Assembly (NCBI GenBank): GCA_002727315.1
Contig: PBWR01000004.1
Span: 7,160 to 71,159, forward strand
Source: Alphaproteobacteria bacterium
GTDB taxonomy: Bacteria; Pseudomonadota; Alphaproteobacteria; UBA6615
Direction of reading: 5' to 3'
DNA: 64,000 nt
Shown here piece after piece: positions 7,880 to 16,849 of this stretch (its first letter is position 1; every line of letters starts with the position of its first letter). Under the pieces are notes generated by a model that was not told the origin of the DNA, did not search any database, and was given only the letters and a program-made list of their open reading frames with translations. Both the position numbers and the translations under genes were made by a program.

Positions 7880-9058
7880 ATGACCCGCATTGCCTACTGG
7901 TTCCGTCTCTTCGCCGTCATCGCGCTTGCCGCCGAGCTCGTCACACCCGCACAGGCCGCACCGCCGACGTTTAAAACGACGGCCAAGCAGGCGATCCTGA
8001 TGGATTTCGAAACGGGTGCGGTCCTGTTCGAAAAGGACTCCGATTCCCCGATGTTCCCGGCGTCCATGAGCAAGATCATGACGTCGATCATGATCTTCGA
8101 AGAACTTCGCGCCGGTCGCCTGCAACTCGACAGCACATTTCGTGTGTCCGAGAAGGCCTGGCGCATGGGCGGATCCAAGATGTTCGTGCACGTCAATGAC
8201 GAGGTCACGATCGAGGATTTGCTGCGCGGCATGATCGTGCAGTCGGGCAACGATGCGTCCATCGTCCTGGCCGAGGGGCTCGCGGGAAGTGAAGAAGCCT
8301 TTGCCGACCTCATGACAGAGCGCGCGCGCGAGATCGGGCTCACGCAGAGCGAATTTCGAAACGCGACGTGCTGGCCCGACCCCGAGCACGTCACATCGGC
8401 GCGCGACTTGGCGCTGCTGGCCATGTTCCTCATCCGTGAATATCCGGAATTCTACGGCTACTACTCTGAACGCGAGTTCACCTACGGCAAGAGCCTGGAG
8501 GGAAAACCGATAACCCAGGGCAACCGCAACCCGCTGCTCTACAAGGCGGTTGGGGCCGATGGTCTGAAGACGGGGCACACCCAGGCATCCGGTTTCGGCC
8601 TGGCGGCGTCGGCTGTACGCGGCGAGCGGCGACTGATCATGGTGATCAACGGCCTGAACAGCGTGCGTGAACGCAGTTCGGAATCCGAACGGCTGATCAA
8701 CTGGGGGTTCCGGACGTTCAACAACTATCCGCTGTTCACCTCCGGCGAGACCGTCGAACAGGCCAAGGTCTGGCTGGGCGATGCCGCGACGGTTCCGCTG
8801 ATGCTTGAGGATGCGCTGACGGTGACCATCCCGAAATCGGGGCGGCGCGGCATGCGGGTCAAGGTGATCTATGACAGTCCGATCCCTGCGCCGATCAGCG
8901 CGGGTGTCGAAGTGGCACGCCTCGAGGTCTCGGCACCGGATATGGACACCATCGTGCGACCGCTGAAAACCGCGCAGAATGTGGGGCAACTCGACTTTTT
9001 CGAACGCATCAAGAGCGCCATCAACTTCATCATCTTCGGCTCCTCCACGGGCAGTTGA
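7880..9058 (+). CDS. D-alanyl-D-alanine carboxypeptidase (PBP5/6, DacC/DacF type)
   Basis: About 392 residues from the ATG at 7880. An in-frame ATG at 7802 would add 26 residues, but the later start puts a clean signal peptide (cleavage after PAQA) at the N-terminus. The peptidase S11 motifs are all present: S62-x-x-K65 in ASMSKIM, SGN in IVQSGNDAS and KTG in LKTGHTQASG. A C-terminal beta-sandwich domain and an amphipathic tail (FERIKSAINFIIFG) follow, the usual membrane anchor of this family. It removes the terminal D-Ala of peptidoglycan pentapeptides in the periplasm. It is 77 bases downstream of rlpA. Confidence 0.92.
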   Translation: MTRIAYWFRLFAVIALAAELVTPAQAAPPTFKTTAKQAILMDFETGAVLFEKDSDSPMFPASMSKIMTSIMIFEELRAGRLQLDSTFRVSEKAWRMGGSKMFVHVNDEVTIEDLLRGMIVQSGNDASIVLAEGLAGSEEAFADLMTERAREIGLTQSEFRNATCWPDPEHVTSARDLALLAMFLIREYPEFYGYYSEREFTYGKSLEGKPITQGNRNPLLYKAVGADGLKTGHTQASGFGLAASAVRGERRLIMVINGLNSVRERSSESERLINWGFRTFNNYPLFTSGETVEQAKVWLGDAATVPLMLEDALTVTIPKSGRRGMRVKVIYDSPIPAPISAGVEVARLEVSAPDMDTIVRPLKTAQNVGQLDFFERIKSAINFIIFGSSTGS

Positions 9059-9090
9059 CGGGACCGGCAGCGCGTGTGACATCTGCCGGT

Positions 9091-9765
9091 ATGAATTCGA
9101 CACAGCCGCACGGCAAATTCATCACGTTCGAAGGTGGGGAAGGGGCTGGCAAGACCACCCAGATCACGCGCCTGACCGAACGGCTGCGGGAACGGGGGCA
9201 CAACGTGGTCACGACGCGTGAACCGGGCGGTGCACCGGGCGCGGATTCCATTCGCGCACTGCTGGTCTCAGGGGCGACCGACAAATGGGACCCGATCAGC
9301 GAAGTCCTGTTGCTCTATGCGGCCCGGCGCGAACACCTCAACCAGACCATACGGCCCGCACTCGATGCGGGGGCCTGGGTCCTGTGTGACCGGTTTGCGG
9401 ACTCCACACTCGCATATCAAGGCTATGGCCACGGTGTGTCGCGCGAATTTATCGCCCAGTTGCACGCCGCGGTGGTTGGCGACGACGATCCGGATCTCAC
9501 CCTGATCCTCGATATGCCCATCTCCGTCGGCCTGGGGCGTGCGCACGCCCGCAACACCAACACGAAAAGCGCCGAGGACCGGTTCGAGCGCATGGGGCAT
9601 GAGTTTCACGACCGGCTGCGTGCGGGGTTCCTCGAAATCGCAGCCGCGGCGCCCGCGCGCTATGCGGTCATCGATGCCGACGACAGCCTAGACGGGGTCG
9701 CGGGCGCGGTCTGGTCGGCCGTCACACGCAAGTTCGCGGACGACATGGCGGACGGCGATGAGTGA
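9091..9765 (+). CDS. tmk: Thymidylate kinase
   Basis: A 224-residue P-loop kinase phosphorylating dTMP to dTDP. The ATG at 9091 places FITFEGGEGAGKTT (Walker A) at residues 10-23. The DRX motif appears as LCDRFADSTLAYQGYG and the lid region as RFERMG. An upstream in-frame ATG overlaps the end of the carboxypeptidase gene and would add 12 atypical residues, so it was rejected. The stop overlaps the start of holB by eight bases, the usual alphaproteobacterial tmk-holB pairing. Confidence 0.94.
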   Translation: MNSTQPHGKFITFEGGEGAGKTTQITRLTERLRERGHNVVTTREPGGAPGADSIRALLVSGATDKWDPISEVLLLYAARREHLNQTIRPALDAGAWVLCDRFADSTLAYQGYGHGVSREFIAQLHAAVVGDDDPDLTLILDMPISVGLGRAHARNTNTKSAEDRFERMGHEFHDRLRAGFLEIAAAAPARYAVIDADDSLDGVAGAVWSAVTRKFADDMADGDE

Positions 9766-10813
9766 CGAGTTGATCGAACGGATTGAGCGGCCGCGCCACG
9801 AGTTGACCCCGCTCGTGGGTCACCCGGAGGCGCGGCAGACCTTTGCGCAAGCCTGGCAGAGCGGTCGCATGCCCCACGCCTGGCTGATTTCCGGCCCAGC
9901 CGGGATCGGCAAGGCGACATTGGCCTGGCGGCTGGCACGGCTGGCGCTGGCAGAATCCGGCGCCCAGACCGGTGCAGACGATATCGAGACCGACCCGGAT
10001 CACCCGGAGGTCCGCCGCGTGATCGCCGGCGGCCACCCCGATTGCCGTTTGATCCGGCGCAGCATGACCAAACGCTCGCCCTACCGGTTCCGGACGGAGA
10101 TTTCGGTCGAGGATATCCGTGACGCGAGCTCGTTTCTCCACCACACCGCGGCCATCAGCGAATGGCGCTGCATGATCGTCGATGCGGCCGACGAGATGAA
10201 CACTAACGCCCAGAATGCCTTGCTCAAGGTCCTGGAAGAGCCGCCGCCGCGCACGCTTATCCTGCTAATGGCCCACGCGCCCTCGCGCCTGTTGCCGACG
10301 ATCCGGTCGCGCTGCCGGGCCATGGCCCTGCAGCCGTTGTCACAGGTCGAAGTCTCGCAGGTGCTGAGCCAGCAGATGGAAAGCGAACTGACGGCAGACG
10401 AAATGGCCATCATCGCCGATATCTCGGGCGGATCGCCTGGCCGGGCGATTGATCTGGCCCAGGCCGGAGGGCTCGAGCTCTATCAGGAGCTGACCCAACT
10501 GGTCGAAACCCTGCCGAATGTCGATACCGAGCGCCTGCACGCTACGTCCGACAAGTTCGCCGGAGCCGCGGGAGAGGCGGGATACCGCACATTCTTCGAG
10601 ATTTTGAATTGGTGCCTGTTGCGCCGCATTCGCAACGATGCCACATCCGGTCAGAACGCAACCGCAGCGGCACGCGGCGGGCTTGAGACCTGGTTGAAAG
10701 CGTGGGAGAACATCAGCGAACTGACCAGCCGCGCCGACAGCGTGAATCTCGACAGGAAACAGGTTGTTTTGAATACGTTTTTCGAACTGTCGACCGCCGC
10801 CCAGAAAACGTGA
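9758..10813 (+). CDS. holB: DNA polymerase III subunit delta'
   Basis: A 351-residue AAA+ clamp-loader subunit. The degenerate P-loop SGPAGIGKATLAWRLAR is near residues 47-63, and the sensor/Walker B region is VDAADEMNTNAQNALLKVLEEPPPRTL. An SRC motif is present (RSRCRAMAL). The C-terminal part is the all-helical collar domain. In the clamp-loader complex it helps load the beta sliding clamp. It overlaps tmk and is followed by a small membrane-protein gene and metG, so it belongs to the same operon. Confidence 0.93.
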   Translation: MSDELIERIERPRHELTPLVGHPEARQTFAQAWQSGRMPHAWLISGPAGIGKATLAWRLARLALAESGAQTGADDIETDPDHPEVRRVIAGGHPDCRLIRRSMTKRSPYRFRTEISVEDIRDASSFLHHTAAISEWRCMIVDAADEMNTNAQNALLKVLEEPPPRTLILLMAHAPSRLLPTIRSRCRAMALQPLSQVEVSQVLSQQMESELTADEMAIIADISGGSPGRAIDLAQAGGLELYQELTQLVETLPNVDTERLHATSDKFAGAAGEAGYRTFFEILNWCLLRRIRNDATSGQNATAAARGGLETWLKAWENISELTSRADSVNLDRKQVVLNTFFELSTAAQKT

Positions 10814-10836
10814 CGCAAGGAACCAGGTGACCCGAA

Positions 10837-11076
10837 ATGAAGGCATTGCTCCTGCGATATCTGACGCCACTCACCTATCTGATGTGGGCAGCTATCATCA
10901 TCGGGATGGTCGACCACTTCTTTCTGGAGCCGCGGGGGCTTGCGGTCCTGCCGCCGGCGGTCTTCGACTGGCTTCTCATCATCATGTGGCCCTTGCTGGC
11001 CGCGGTCTGGTTCGGCTGGAAAGAGGCGGAGAAACGGAAAGCCCAGAGCAGGCTCGATTCGCCCGTAGATGATTGA
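10837..11076 (+). CDS. Small two-helix membrane protein, function unknown
   Basis: A 79-residue protein not recognised as a named family. It has two hydrophobic segments (LTYLMWAAIIIGMVDHFFL and FDWLLIIMWPLLAAVWFGW) joined by a short loop, and a charged Lys/Glu-rich tail. It starts 23 bases after holB and ends 41 bases before metG on the same strand, so it is probably in that operon. Codon usage is like its neighbours. The hydrophobicity pattern argues it is real, but no role can be assigned. Confidence 0.65.
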   Translation: MKALLLRYLTPLTYLMWAAIIIGMVDHFFLEPRGLAVLPPAVFDWLLIIMWPLLAAVWFGWKEAEKRKAQSRLDSPVDD

Positions 11077-11117
11077 TTTTACAAGCTAATTAACCCTGGA
11101 CGCGAAAGAACCACCCA

Positions 11118-12662
11118 GTGGCAGACAGCCCGTACTATCTGACGACGCCGATCTACTATGTGAACGATCGGCCCCATATCGGCCACGCCTACACGACGCT
11201 GGCCTGCGATGTGCTGGCCCGGTTCCAGCGCCTCGACGGGCATGATGTGCATTTTGTGACCGGGACGGACGAACACGGCCAGAAGGTCGAGAAATCCGCG
11301 CAGGCCGCGGGCGTGGACCCGCAGGCGTTTACCGATGAGGTGAGCCAGAACTTCCGCCGTCTGGCGGGCGAGATGAACTATTCGAATGACGACTTCATCC
11401 GGACCACCGAAGACCGGCATATCCGCGCATCTCTGGCCATCTGGAAGGCGATCAAGGACAACGGGCACATCTATCTGGGGTCCTATGCCGGCTGGTATGC
11501 GGTCCGTGACGAAGCGTTCTATGCCGAATCCGAGCTCGAGGAGAACGAGGACGGCCAGAAGGTCGCGCCGACGGGCGCGGAAGTGGAGTGGGTGGAGGAG
11601 CCCAGCTACTTTTTCAATCTGTCGGAATGGCAGCAGCCGCTGCTCGACTTCTACGCTGCGAATCCCGACTTCATCGGCCCGGAAACCCGTCGGAACGAGG
11701 TGGTCAGCTTCGTCGAGGGCGGTCTCAAGGACCTGTCGATCAGCCGCACCAGTTTCAAATGGGGCGTGCCGGTTCCCGACGACCCAGATCACATCATGTA
11801 TGTGTGGCTGGATGCGCTCACCAACTATCTGACGGCCGTGGGCTATCCGGACGAAAAAAATCCCGACTATTCAAAGTACTGGCCGGCCGACCTTCATATG
11901 GTGGGGAAGGATATCGTGCGCTTCCACGCGGTCTACTGGCCGGCCTTCCTGATGGCGGCCGGACTGCCGCTGCCCAAACGGGTCTATGCCCATGGCTGGC
12001 TGCTCAACCGCGGGGAGAAAATGTCCAAATCCCTGGGCAATGTGGTGTTGCCGGAGGATCTGGTATCGCAGTACGGGCTCGATCCGGTGCGTTACTACCT
12101 GCTGCGCGAGGTTCCGTTCGGGAATGACGGTTATATCAGCCACGAAACCATGGTTTCGCGGATCAACGGCGATCTGGCCAACGATCTGGGCAACCTGGCC
12201 CAGCGCTCCCTATCCATGATCGCGAAGAACTGCGATGGCGCGGTGCCGGAGCCCGGCACGCTCGCCGATGACGACGAAAAGCTGCTCGCGGCCGCGCGGG
12301 ACGTGCTGGACCAGGTACGCAGCGAATTCACCCGGCAGGCCTTCCACCGGGGCATGGAGGCCATCTGGCTGGTCGTCGGCGACGCCAACCGGTATGTCGA
12401 CGCCCAGGCCCCGTGGACGCTGCGGAAAACCGACCCGGTGCGCATGGAGACCGTGCTGTACACCCTGGCCGAGACCATCCGGCATCTGGCCATCCTCGTA
12501 CAGCCCCTGATGCCCCAGTCGGCGGGAGCGATGCTCGATCAGCTCGCCGTGCCGGGGGACGCCCGCAGTTTTGCCCATCTGGGTTCCGGTCACGCGCTCA
12601 CTGCGGGACAGACGCTGCCCAAGCCCAGCCCCGTGTTTCCGCGCTACGTGGATGAAGGCTAA
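11118..12662 (+). CDS. metG: Methionyl-tRNA synthetase
   Basis: A 514-residue class I aminoacyl-tRNA synthetase charging tRNA-Met. The GTG start puts [19 protein letters not shown] at the N-terminus, with the HIGH signature at residues 21-24 and the KMSKS loop at 301-305 ([10 protein letters not shown]). The anticodon-binding helical bundle follows ([20 protein letters not shown], then QAPWTL). It is the short alphaproteobacterial form without a C-terminal EMAP/Arc1p-like domain. It ends with TAA, four bases before the tatD start. Confidence 0.95.
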   Translation: MADSPYYLTTPIYYVNDRPHIGHAYTTLACDVLARFQRLDGHDVHFVTGTDEHGQKVEKSAQAAGVDPQAFTDEVSQNFRRLAGEMNYSNDDFIRTTEDRHIRASLAIWKAIKDNGHIYLGSYAGWYAVRDEAFYAESELEENEDGQKVAPTGAEVEWVEEPSYFFNLSEWQQPLLDFYAANPDFIGPETRRNEVVSFVEGGLKDLSISRTSFKWGVPVPDDPDHIMYVWLDALTNYLTAVGYPDEKNPDYSKYWPADLHMVGKDIVRFHAVYWPAFLMAAGLPLPKRVYAHGWLLNRGEKMSKSLGNVVLPEDLVSQYGLDPVRYYLLREVPFGNDGYISHETMVSRINGDLANDLGNLAQRSLSMIAKNCDGAVPEPGTLADDDEKLLAAARDVLDQVRSEFTRQAFHRGMEAIWLVVGDANRYVDAQAPWTLRKTDPVRMETVLYTLAETIRHLAILVQPLMPQSAGAMLDQLAVPGDARSFAHLGSGHALTAGQTLPKPSPVFPRYVDEG

Positions 12663-12666
12663 CCCG

Positions 12667-13455
12667 ATGCTGGTCGACAGCCACTGCCATCTGGATTTCC
12701 CGGATTTCGCTGACGAGGTCGACGATATCGTCGCGCGCGCCGGAGAGGCCCGGGTCGGCACGATGGTGTCGATCTCCACCCATTTGAGCCGTTTCGACGG
12801 TGTCCGGGCCATGGCCGAGCGGTTCGACAATGTCTGGTGTAGTGTTGGCGTGCATCCCCATCATGCGAGCGAGGAGGGCCAGGACAGCCCCGACCGCCTG
12901 ATCGAGATGGCCGCACACCCCCGTGTCGTGGGGATCGGCGAGTCCGGTCTCGACTATTACTACGATCGCAGCCCCCGCGACCGCCAGCAGGCAAGCTTCC
13001 GGGCCCATATCGCCGCTGCGCGGGAGACCGGGCTGCCCTTGATCGTGCATGCGCGCGAAGCGGACGAGGACACGGCCGACATTCTGCGAGACGAAATGGG
13101 CAAGGGCGCCTATACCGGGGTCATGCACTGCTTTTCCAGCGGCCGCGGCCTGGCCGAGGCGGCGCTGGAACTGGGCCTGTAAATCAGCTTTTCCGGCATT
13201 CTGACCTTCAAGAACGCGGAAGAGTTGCGCGATATCGCCCGCGACGTGCCCGCCGACCGGCTGCTCGTCGAGTCCGACGCGCCGTTCCTTGCCCCGATCC
13301 CCAATCGCGGCAAGCGCAACGAGCCCGCCTACTTAGCCCACACGGCCGAGGTGCTGGCCGATGTAAGGGGCATGAAATTCAAGGCGTTGGCGGAACATAC
13401 ATGCGACAATTTCTTTCGCGTGTTTTCCCGCGCCGAAAGGCCCGCCGGGTCGTGA
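12667..13455 (+). pseudogene. tatD: tatD family deoxyribonuclease split by one in-frame TAA
   Basis: The frame is full length for TatD (262 codons before the final stop) and collinear with the family. It shows MLVDSHCHLDFPDF (HxH metal site), GIGESGLDYYYD, LPLIVHAREAD, GVMHCFSSG, then TAA at 13180-13182, then ISFSGILTFKNAEELRDIA and the catalytic-Asp motif RLLVESDAPFLAPIPNRGKRNEPAY. TatD homologues read GFYISFSG at the break, so the TAA replaces a Tyr. Without readthrough the product stops at 171 residues and lacks the last metal ligand. Its final TGA overlaps the GTG start of the next gene, so spacing is still that of an intact operon. The break could be a sequencing error. Confidence 0.88.
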
Positions 13456-14228
13456 AAATCACCGTTCTGGGATGCGGCAGCTCCGGCGGAACCCCGCTCG
13501 TGGGCCCGGACGGGTGGGCCGATATCGACCGCGACGACCCGCGCAACCGCCGGCGGCGGCCGTCGATCCTGGTCGAGACCGACACGACCCGTATCCTGGT
13601 CGACACCTCGCCTGATCTGCGCAATCAGCTTCTCGATGCAAACATCTGGAATATCGACGCAATTCTGTTTACTCATGCCCACGCAGACCATGTCAACGGG
13701 ATCGACGACATCCGCTCGCTGAACTACCAGAAAGGCGAGCCGATCGACGCCTATTCGAACGCGTTCACGCTCGACATCCTGAAAGAGCGGTTTGCCTATG
13801 TTTTCGAGCCGTATCGCACCCGGAATCCGCAGTTCTGGCGGCCCTGCCTGACACCGCACGTCATCGACGGGCCGTTTTCCATCGGCGACATCGAAATCCA
13901 GCCCTTCGACCAGGAACACGGGCGCATGCCGTCACTCGGCTTCCGTTTCGGGCGGTTTGCGTACTCGACCGACGTCAAAACCCTGCCGGAGACGGCATTC
14001 GAGCTGCTCGACGGCATCGCGGTGTGGATCGTCGATGCCCTGGGCGAAAAGCCGCATCCGACCCACAGCCATGTGGATCAGACCCTGGACTGGATCGCGC
14101 GGATCGGCCCGAAACGGGCGATTTTGACCCATCTGGGCCACCGGACGGATTATGCCAGGTTGGCGGACCGGCTGCCGGCGGGCGTCGAGCCAGGCTACGA
14201 CGGAATGGTGATCCGGATTACCGAGTGA
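13452..14228 (+). CDS. MBL fold metallo-hydrolase (PhnP/RNase Z-like)
   Basis: About 258 residues from a GTG that overlaps the tatD stop (GTGA). This start gives VKITVLGCGSSGGTP, the usual beginning of the family; an earlier ATG inside tatD would add 17 unrelated residues. Metal motif H75-A-H77-A-D79-H80 is clear, with further ligands in QEHGRMPSLGFRFG, AYSTDVKTLPE and ILTHLGHRTDY. It is related to phosphoribosyl cyclic-phosphate phosphodiesterase and RNase Z but lacks the RNase Z exosite arm. It normally follows tatD in alphaproteobacteria; the substrate is not known. Confidence 0.9.
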   Translation: MKITVLGCGSSGGTPLVGPDGWADIDRDDPRNRRRRPSILVETDTTRILVDTSPDLRNQLLDANIWNIDAILFTHAHADHVNGIDDIRSLNYQKGEPIDAYSNAFTLDILKERFAYVFEPYRTRNPQFWRPCLTPHVIDGPFSIGDIEIQPFDQEHGRMPSLGFRFGRFAYSTDVKTLPETAFELLDGIAVWIVDALGEKPHPTHSHVDQTLDWIARIGPKRAILTHLGHRTDYARLADRLPAGVEPGYDGMVIRITE

Positions 14229-14239
14229 TGTGACGGGAT

Positions 14240-14258
14240 TGGGTTCGCCTTGAACCCA
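14240..14258 (+). terminator. Short hairpin after the metG-tatD-MBL operon, weak terminator candidate
   Basis: TGGGTTC and GAACCCA form a perfect 7-base stem with a 5-base loop, 12 bases after the stop of the MBL gene. There is no T-run after it, so termination would be weak or Rho-assisted. Confidence 0.35.
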
Positions 14259-14324
14259 GGCGCGGACTAGGTTGGTGACGAGCTTTCGAGATCACCGGGC
14301 CGCACGGGCTGAAAGGCGCAAGAC

Positions 14325-15014
14325 ATGGAACAGGCATTGGACAAGGAAATCATCTACGTCGGCGACCCGATGTGTTCCTGGTGCTGGGGGTTTTCGCCGG
14401 TTCTGCAGCATATCGAGGCCGATTATCGCGACCAAGCGCCGCTGCGCTTGATTGTCGGCGGCCTGCATGCCTTCGATACCGATCCGATGACCGATGAATA
14501 CAAGGCGCGGATCAAGCACCATTGGGAACAGGTCGCGGAAGCGACCGGACAGCCCTTCAATTATGCGTTTTTCGACCGCGAAGGCTTTGTCCTCGATACC
14601 GAACCGGCCTGCCGCGCGACCGTGGTCGTCAGGCGCATGAAACCCGAGGCGCTGCTGTCGTTCTACGAGCGGATCCACAAGGGCTATTACCTGGAAGATA
14701 CAGACACAACGAAGGTCGAAACCTTCGTCGACTACGCGATGAAGGAGGGGATCGACGCCAACCAGTTCGCCGAGGCCTTCGAATCCGACGAAGCGCGCCA
14801 GGAAACCATCTCTGACTTCACCTGGTGTCAGCAGTCAGGTGTGACCGGGTTCCCGACGATGGTTTTGCGCGAAGACGACACCATGGCGGCGCTTGCCGTC
14901 GGGTATCAGCCGTTGGAGGCATTGCAGCCGATCCTAGATTCCTGGGTGACGGGGGAGTTGAGCGTCAAAGCTCAGGTCGCCGCGGCCCAGGCGAACGACG
15001 AAACCGCGCATTAA
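14325..15014 (+). CDS. DsbA family protein (thioredoxin-fold oxidoreductase)
   Basis: A 229-residue protein with an N-terminal thioredoxin strand followed by C17-S-W-C20 in GDPMCSWCWGF and the cis-Pro loop GVTGFPTMVL. A helical insertion lies between, as in the FrnE/2-hydroxychromene isomerase-like branch of the DsbA family. No signal peptide is seen, so it is probably cytoplasmic. The CxxC suggests thiol-disulfide exchange, but partners are unknown. It stands alone after the metG operon and is followed by an AT-rich, gene-poor stretch. Confidence 0.85.
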   Translation: MEQALDKEIIYVGDPMCSWCWGFSPVLQHIEADYRDQAPLRLIVGGLHAFDTDPMTDEYKARIKHHWEQVAEATGQPFNYAFFDREGFVLDTEPACRATVVVRRMKPEALLSFYERIHKGYYLEDTDTTKVETFVDYAMKEGIDANQFAEAFESDEARQETISDFTWCQQSGVTGFPTMVLREDDTMAALAVGYQPLEALQPILDSWVTGELSVKAQVAAAQANDETAH

Positions 15015-15067
15015 GGCGGGAGATAAGAGAATTAAGTTCTTGGTTTAACTGCAGATATCGGATTTTA

Positions 15068-15083
15068 CATAATATTTATTATG
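15068..15083. other. AT-rich palindrome in a gene-free spacer
   Basis: CATAATA-TT-TATTATG is a perfect inverted repeat within the strikingly AT-rich stretch at about 15030-15110. It lies downstream of the DsbA-family gene and next to the fragmentary genes. It could be an operator, a hairpin or leftover foreign sequence. Nothing else is seen between 15015 and 15180. Confidence 0.4.
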
Positions 15084-15180
15084 CGCCTTATTACTTGTTG
15101 CCGTTTAGGCTCCTTTCTTCGCAGGTACGTCCCGATACAGCTTGAACCGAGGCAGCGGCCAATTGATCAGATACAGGTAC

Positions 15181-15487
15181 TCACCCATGCAGGACGACGG
15201 CCCAAATCACGATCTCCGAGACACCCTCGTGGATATCCTCATAGGCCTCTCCACCATCCATCAAGGTCAGCAGACCGGTCAGCGTCGCGAGGATCACCGA
15301 CACGGCGATCGTCAGGACCAGCAATTTGCTGATAGCCGGATGCGTCAGTCCTTTTAACCAGCTGATGCCATCGAACACGGGATAAAACTTATTGAGGCCG
15401 AGTTGGCGCGGATTGAACACCGCCCAACCCAGGCGGAGTACTACAATCACCCCGACGGCATAACCCAGCCAGTCGTGAACGCCGCCG
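15181..15487 (-). pseudogene. Cytochrome b561-like (di-haem cytochrome b) fragment
   Basis: The minus frame reads VHDWLGYAVGVIVVLRLGWAVFNPRQ (haem His and first helix, split here for length), then LKGLTHPAISKLL, a second hydrophobic helix, then EDIHEGVSEIVIWAVVLH and a stop. This is the middle of a B/b6-type membrane cytochrome domain, with the His of HEG and of LH normally coordinating haem. Both ends are missing: a stop lies just upstream of VHDW in frame, and translation ends right at the C-terminal His where the last helix should continue. It abuts a TadG-like fragment on the other strand. Confidence 0.72.
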
Positions 15488-15896
15488 AACGAGCTGCCGG
15501 TCGACTATGACACCCCGCTGATGGACAAGGTGGCGATCATGCTCACCGACGGCGTCAATCAGTGTTACGACTGGCCGACCGGCCTGCCCAACAACCCCGA
15601 TGCCGATTACACGCGGCCTATGGTCGGGTCAGCGAGGGACGCCTGGGCACCACCAGCGTCGGCGCGGCAACGACTGAAATCAACAACTGGATGATGACCG
15701 TCTGCAATGCGATGAAAGCCCAGGGAGTTATCATTTTCGGGATCACCTTCAGACTCAACAACCAGACGACGCAGAATCTCTACCGGGATTGCGCCACCTC
15801 GCCGGCGCACTATTTCAACTCGCCGTCGAACAGGAACTGCGGGACGTCTTCCACGAAATCGGCAACGAACTGACCAACCTGCGCCTGGCGCAATAA
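15488..15896 (+). pseudogene. TadG-like pilus assembly protein, C-terminal VWA-domain remnant with two frameshifts
   Basis: Three successive frames join into one TadG C-terminus. The first has DKVAIMLTDGVNQCYDW (metal-site strand). After a shift near 15612 it reads YGRVSEGRLGTTSVGAAT, MTVCNAMKAQGVIIFGITF and CATSPAHYFNSPS. After a second shift near 15826 it reads ELRDVFHEIGNELTNLRLAQ and a TAA. TadE/TadG-like proteins with a VWA domain use exactly this order (TDG, C-x2-MK, ITF, CA-x-P-x-HYF, ELxxxF, LRL). The N-terminal transmembrane part is absent, cut off at the junction near 15480-15490 with the cytochrome fragment. Confidence 0.75.
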
Positions 15897-15960
15897 CCGG
15901 TCATTCCCTCGACTCTCCAAGCGGTCTAGGTTCCGCTTCCCGGATCGGCTGGAGGCGGAC

Positions 15961-16764
15961 ATGAAGGCACGGAACATCGATCGGCTTATCGACATCATGG
16001 CGCAACTGCGCCACCCGACGGATGGCTGTCCCTGGGACGTCGAACAGGATTTCAAATCGATCGCGCCCTACACGATCGAGGAGGCGTACGAGGTCGCTGA
16101 CGCAATCGAGCGCGACGACCGAGACGGCCTACGCGAGGAGTTGGGTGATCTGCTGCTACAGGTCGTGTTCCACGCCCGCATGGCCGAAGAGGAGAAATCC
16201 TTCGATTTCGAAGATGTCGCGGGGGCCATCGCCGACAAGCTCGTCCGCCGCCACCCGCATGTCTTCGATGTCGAGAATCACGACCCCGATGCCACCTTGC
16301 GCGATGCTTGGGAATCCCAGAAGGCCGAGGAACGTGCCCGCAAATCCGAGACCCGCGGCGAGGAACCGAGCCTGCTCGACGATGTCCCGATTGCCCTGCC
16401 CTCCCTCACCCGTGCGGAGAAGCTCCAGAAACGCGCCGCACGCGGTGGCTTCGACTGGGCCTCGATCGGGCCCGTTCTGGAAAAAATCGAGGAGGAGTTG
16501 GGCGAGCTGCGGGCGGAAATCGACGGCCGCGGGAGTGCCGACCAACTGGCCGACGAAATGGGCGATCTCCTGTTCTCCTGCGTCAACCTCGCCCGGCACC
16601 TGAAGATCGATCCGGAATTCGCCCTGCGCGGCACCAACGCCAAGTTCGAGAACCGCTTTCGACACGTGGAGGGTTCGTTGCGCACCGACGGCCGGCAGAT
16701 GGACAAGGTCAGCCTCGACGATCTGGAAGCGCTCTGGCAGCAGGCGAAAACGACCGCACCCTAA
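15961..16764 (+). CDS. mazG: Nucleoside triphosphate pyrophosphohydrolase MazG
   Basis: A 267-residue all-alpha NTP pyrophosphohydrolase with two MazG repeats. The first has LRHPTDGCPWDVEQDFKSI, then EEAYEVADAIE and LREELGDLLLQVVFHA (E-x-x-E and E-x-x-D metal sites). The second has FDWASIGPVLEKIEEELGEL and DEMGDLLFSCVNLARHL. It hydrolyses NTPs to NMP plus pyrophosphate, housecleaning non-canonical or stress-related nucleotides. It is convergent with the IMPase-hflX-hfq group, its usual alphaproteobacterial neighbourhood. Confidence 0.93.
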   Translation: MKARNIDRLIDIMAQLRHPTDGCPWDVEQDFKSIAPYTIEEAYEVADAIERDDRDGLREELGDLLLQVVFHARMAEEEKSFDFEDVAGAIADKLVRRHPHVFDVENHDPDATLRDAWESQKAEERARKSETRGEEPSLLDDVPIALPSLTRAEKLQKRAARGGFDWASIGPVLEKIEEELGELRAEIDGRGSADQLADEMGDLLFSCVNLARHLKIDPEFALRGTNAKFENRFRHVEGSLRTDGRQMDKVSLDDLEALWQQAKTTAP

Positions 16765-16829
16765 CGGTGGATCGTCGGTAATCCCTTAAACTCCAAACCG
16801 ATAAACGCCACCTTCACACTGTCGGACAT
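16761..16829 (-). pseudogene. 22-codon ORF, possible 5' remnant of a beta-hydroxyacid dehydrogenase gene
   Basis: An ATG with AGGGAGG seven bases upstream opens a frame reading MSDSVKVAFIGL and then losing similarity before a TAG ten codons later. VKVAFIGLGxMG is the standard start of 3-hydroxyisobutyrate/6-phosphogluconate-type dehydrogenases, so this may be the 5' end of a deleted gene that kept its ribosome site. Its stop overlaps the mazG stop. The similarity is short and could be chance. Confidence 0.35.
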
Positions 16830-16849
16830 TTTGCCTCCCTGTCTTTGTT

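Noticed and set aside
2191-13182. Reassignment of TAA to tyrosine in this organism
   Set aside because: TAA ends many intact genes here (flavin oxidoreductase, MltB-type gene, metG, mazG, ppiD, lexA) at family-appropriate lengths, so a global code change does not fit.
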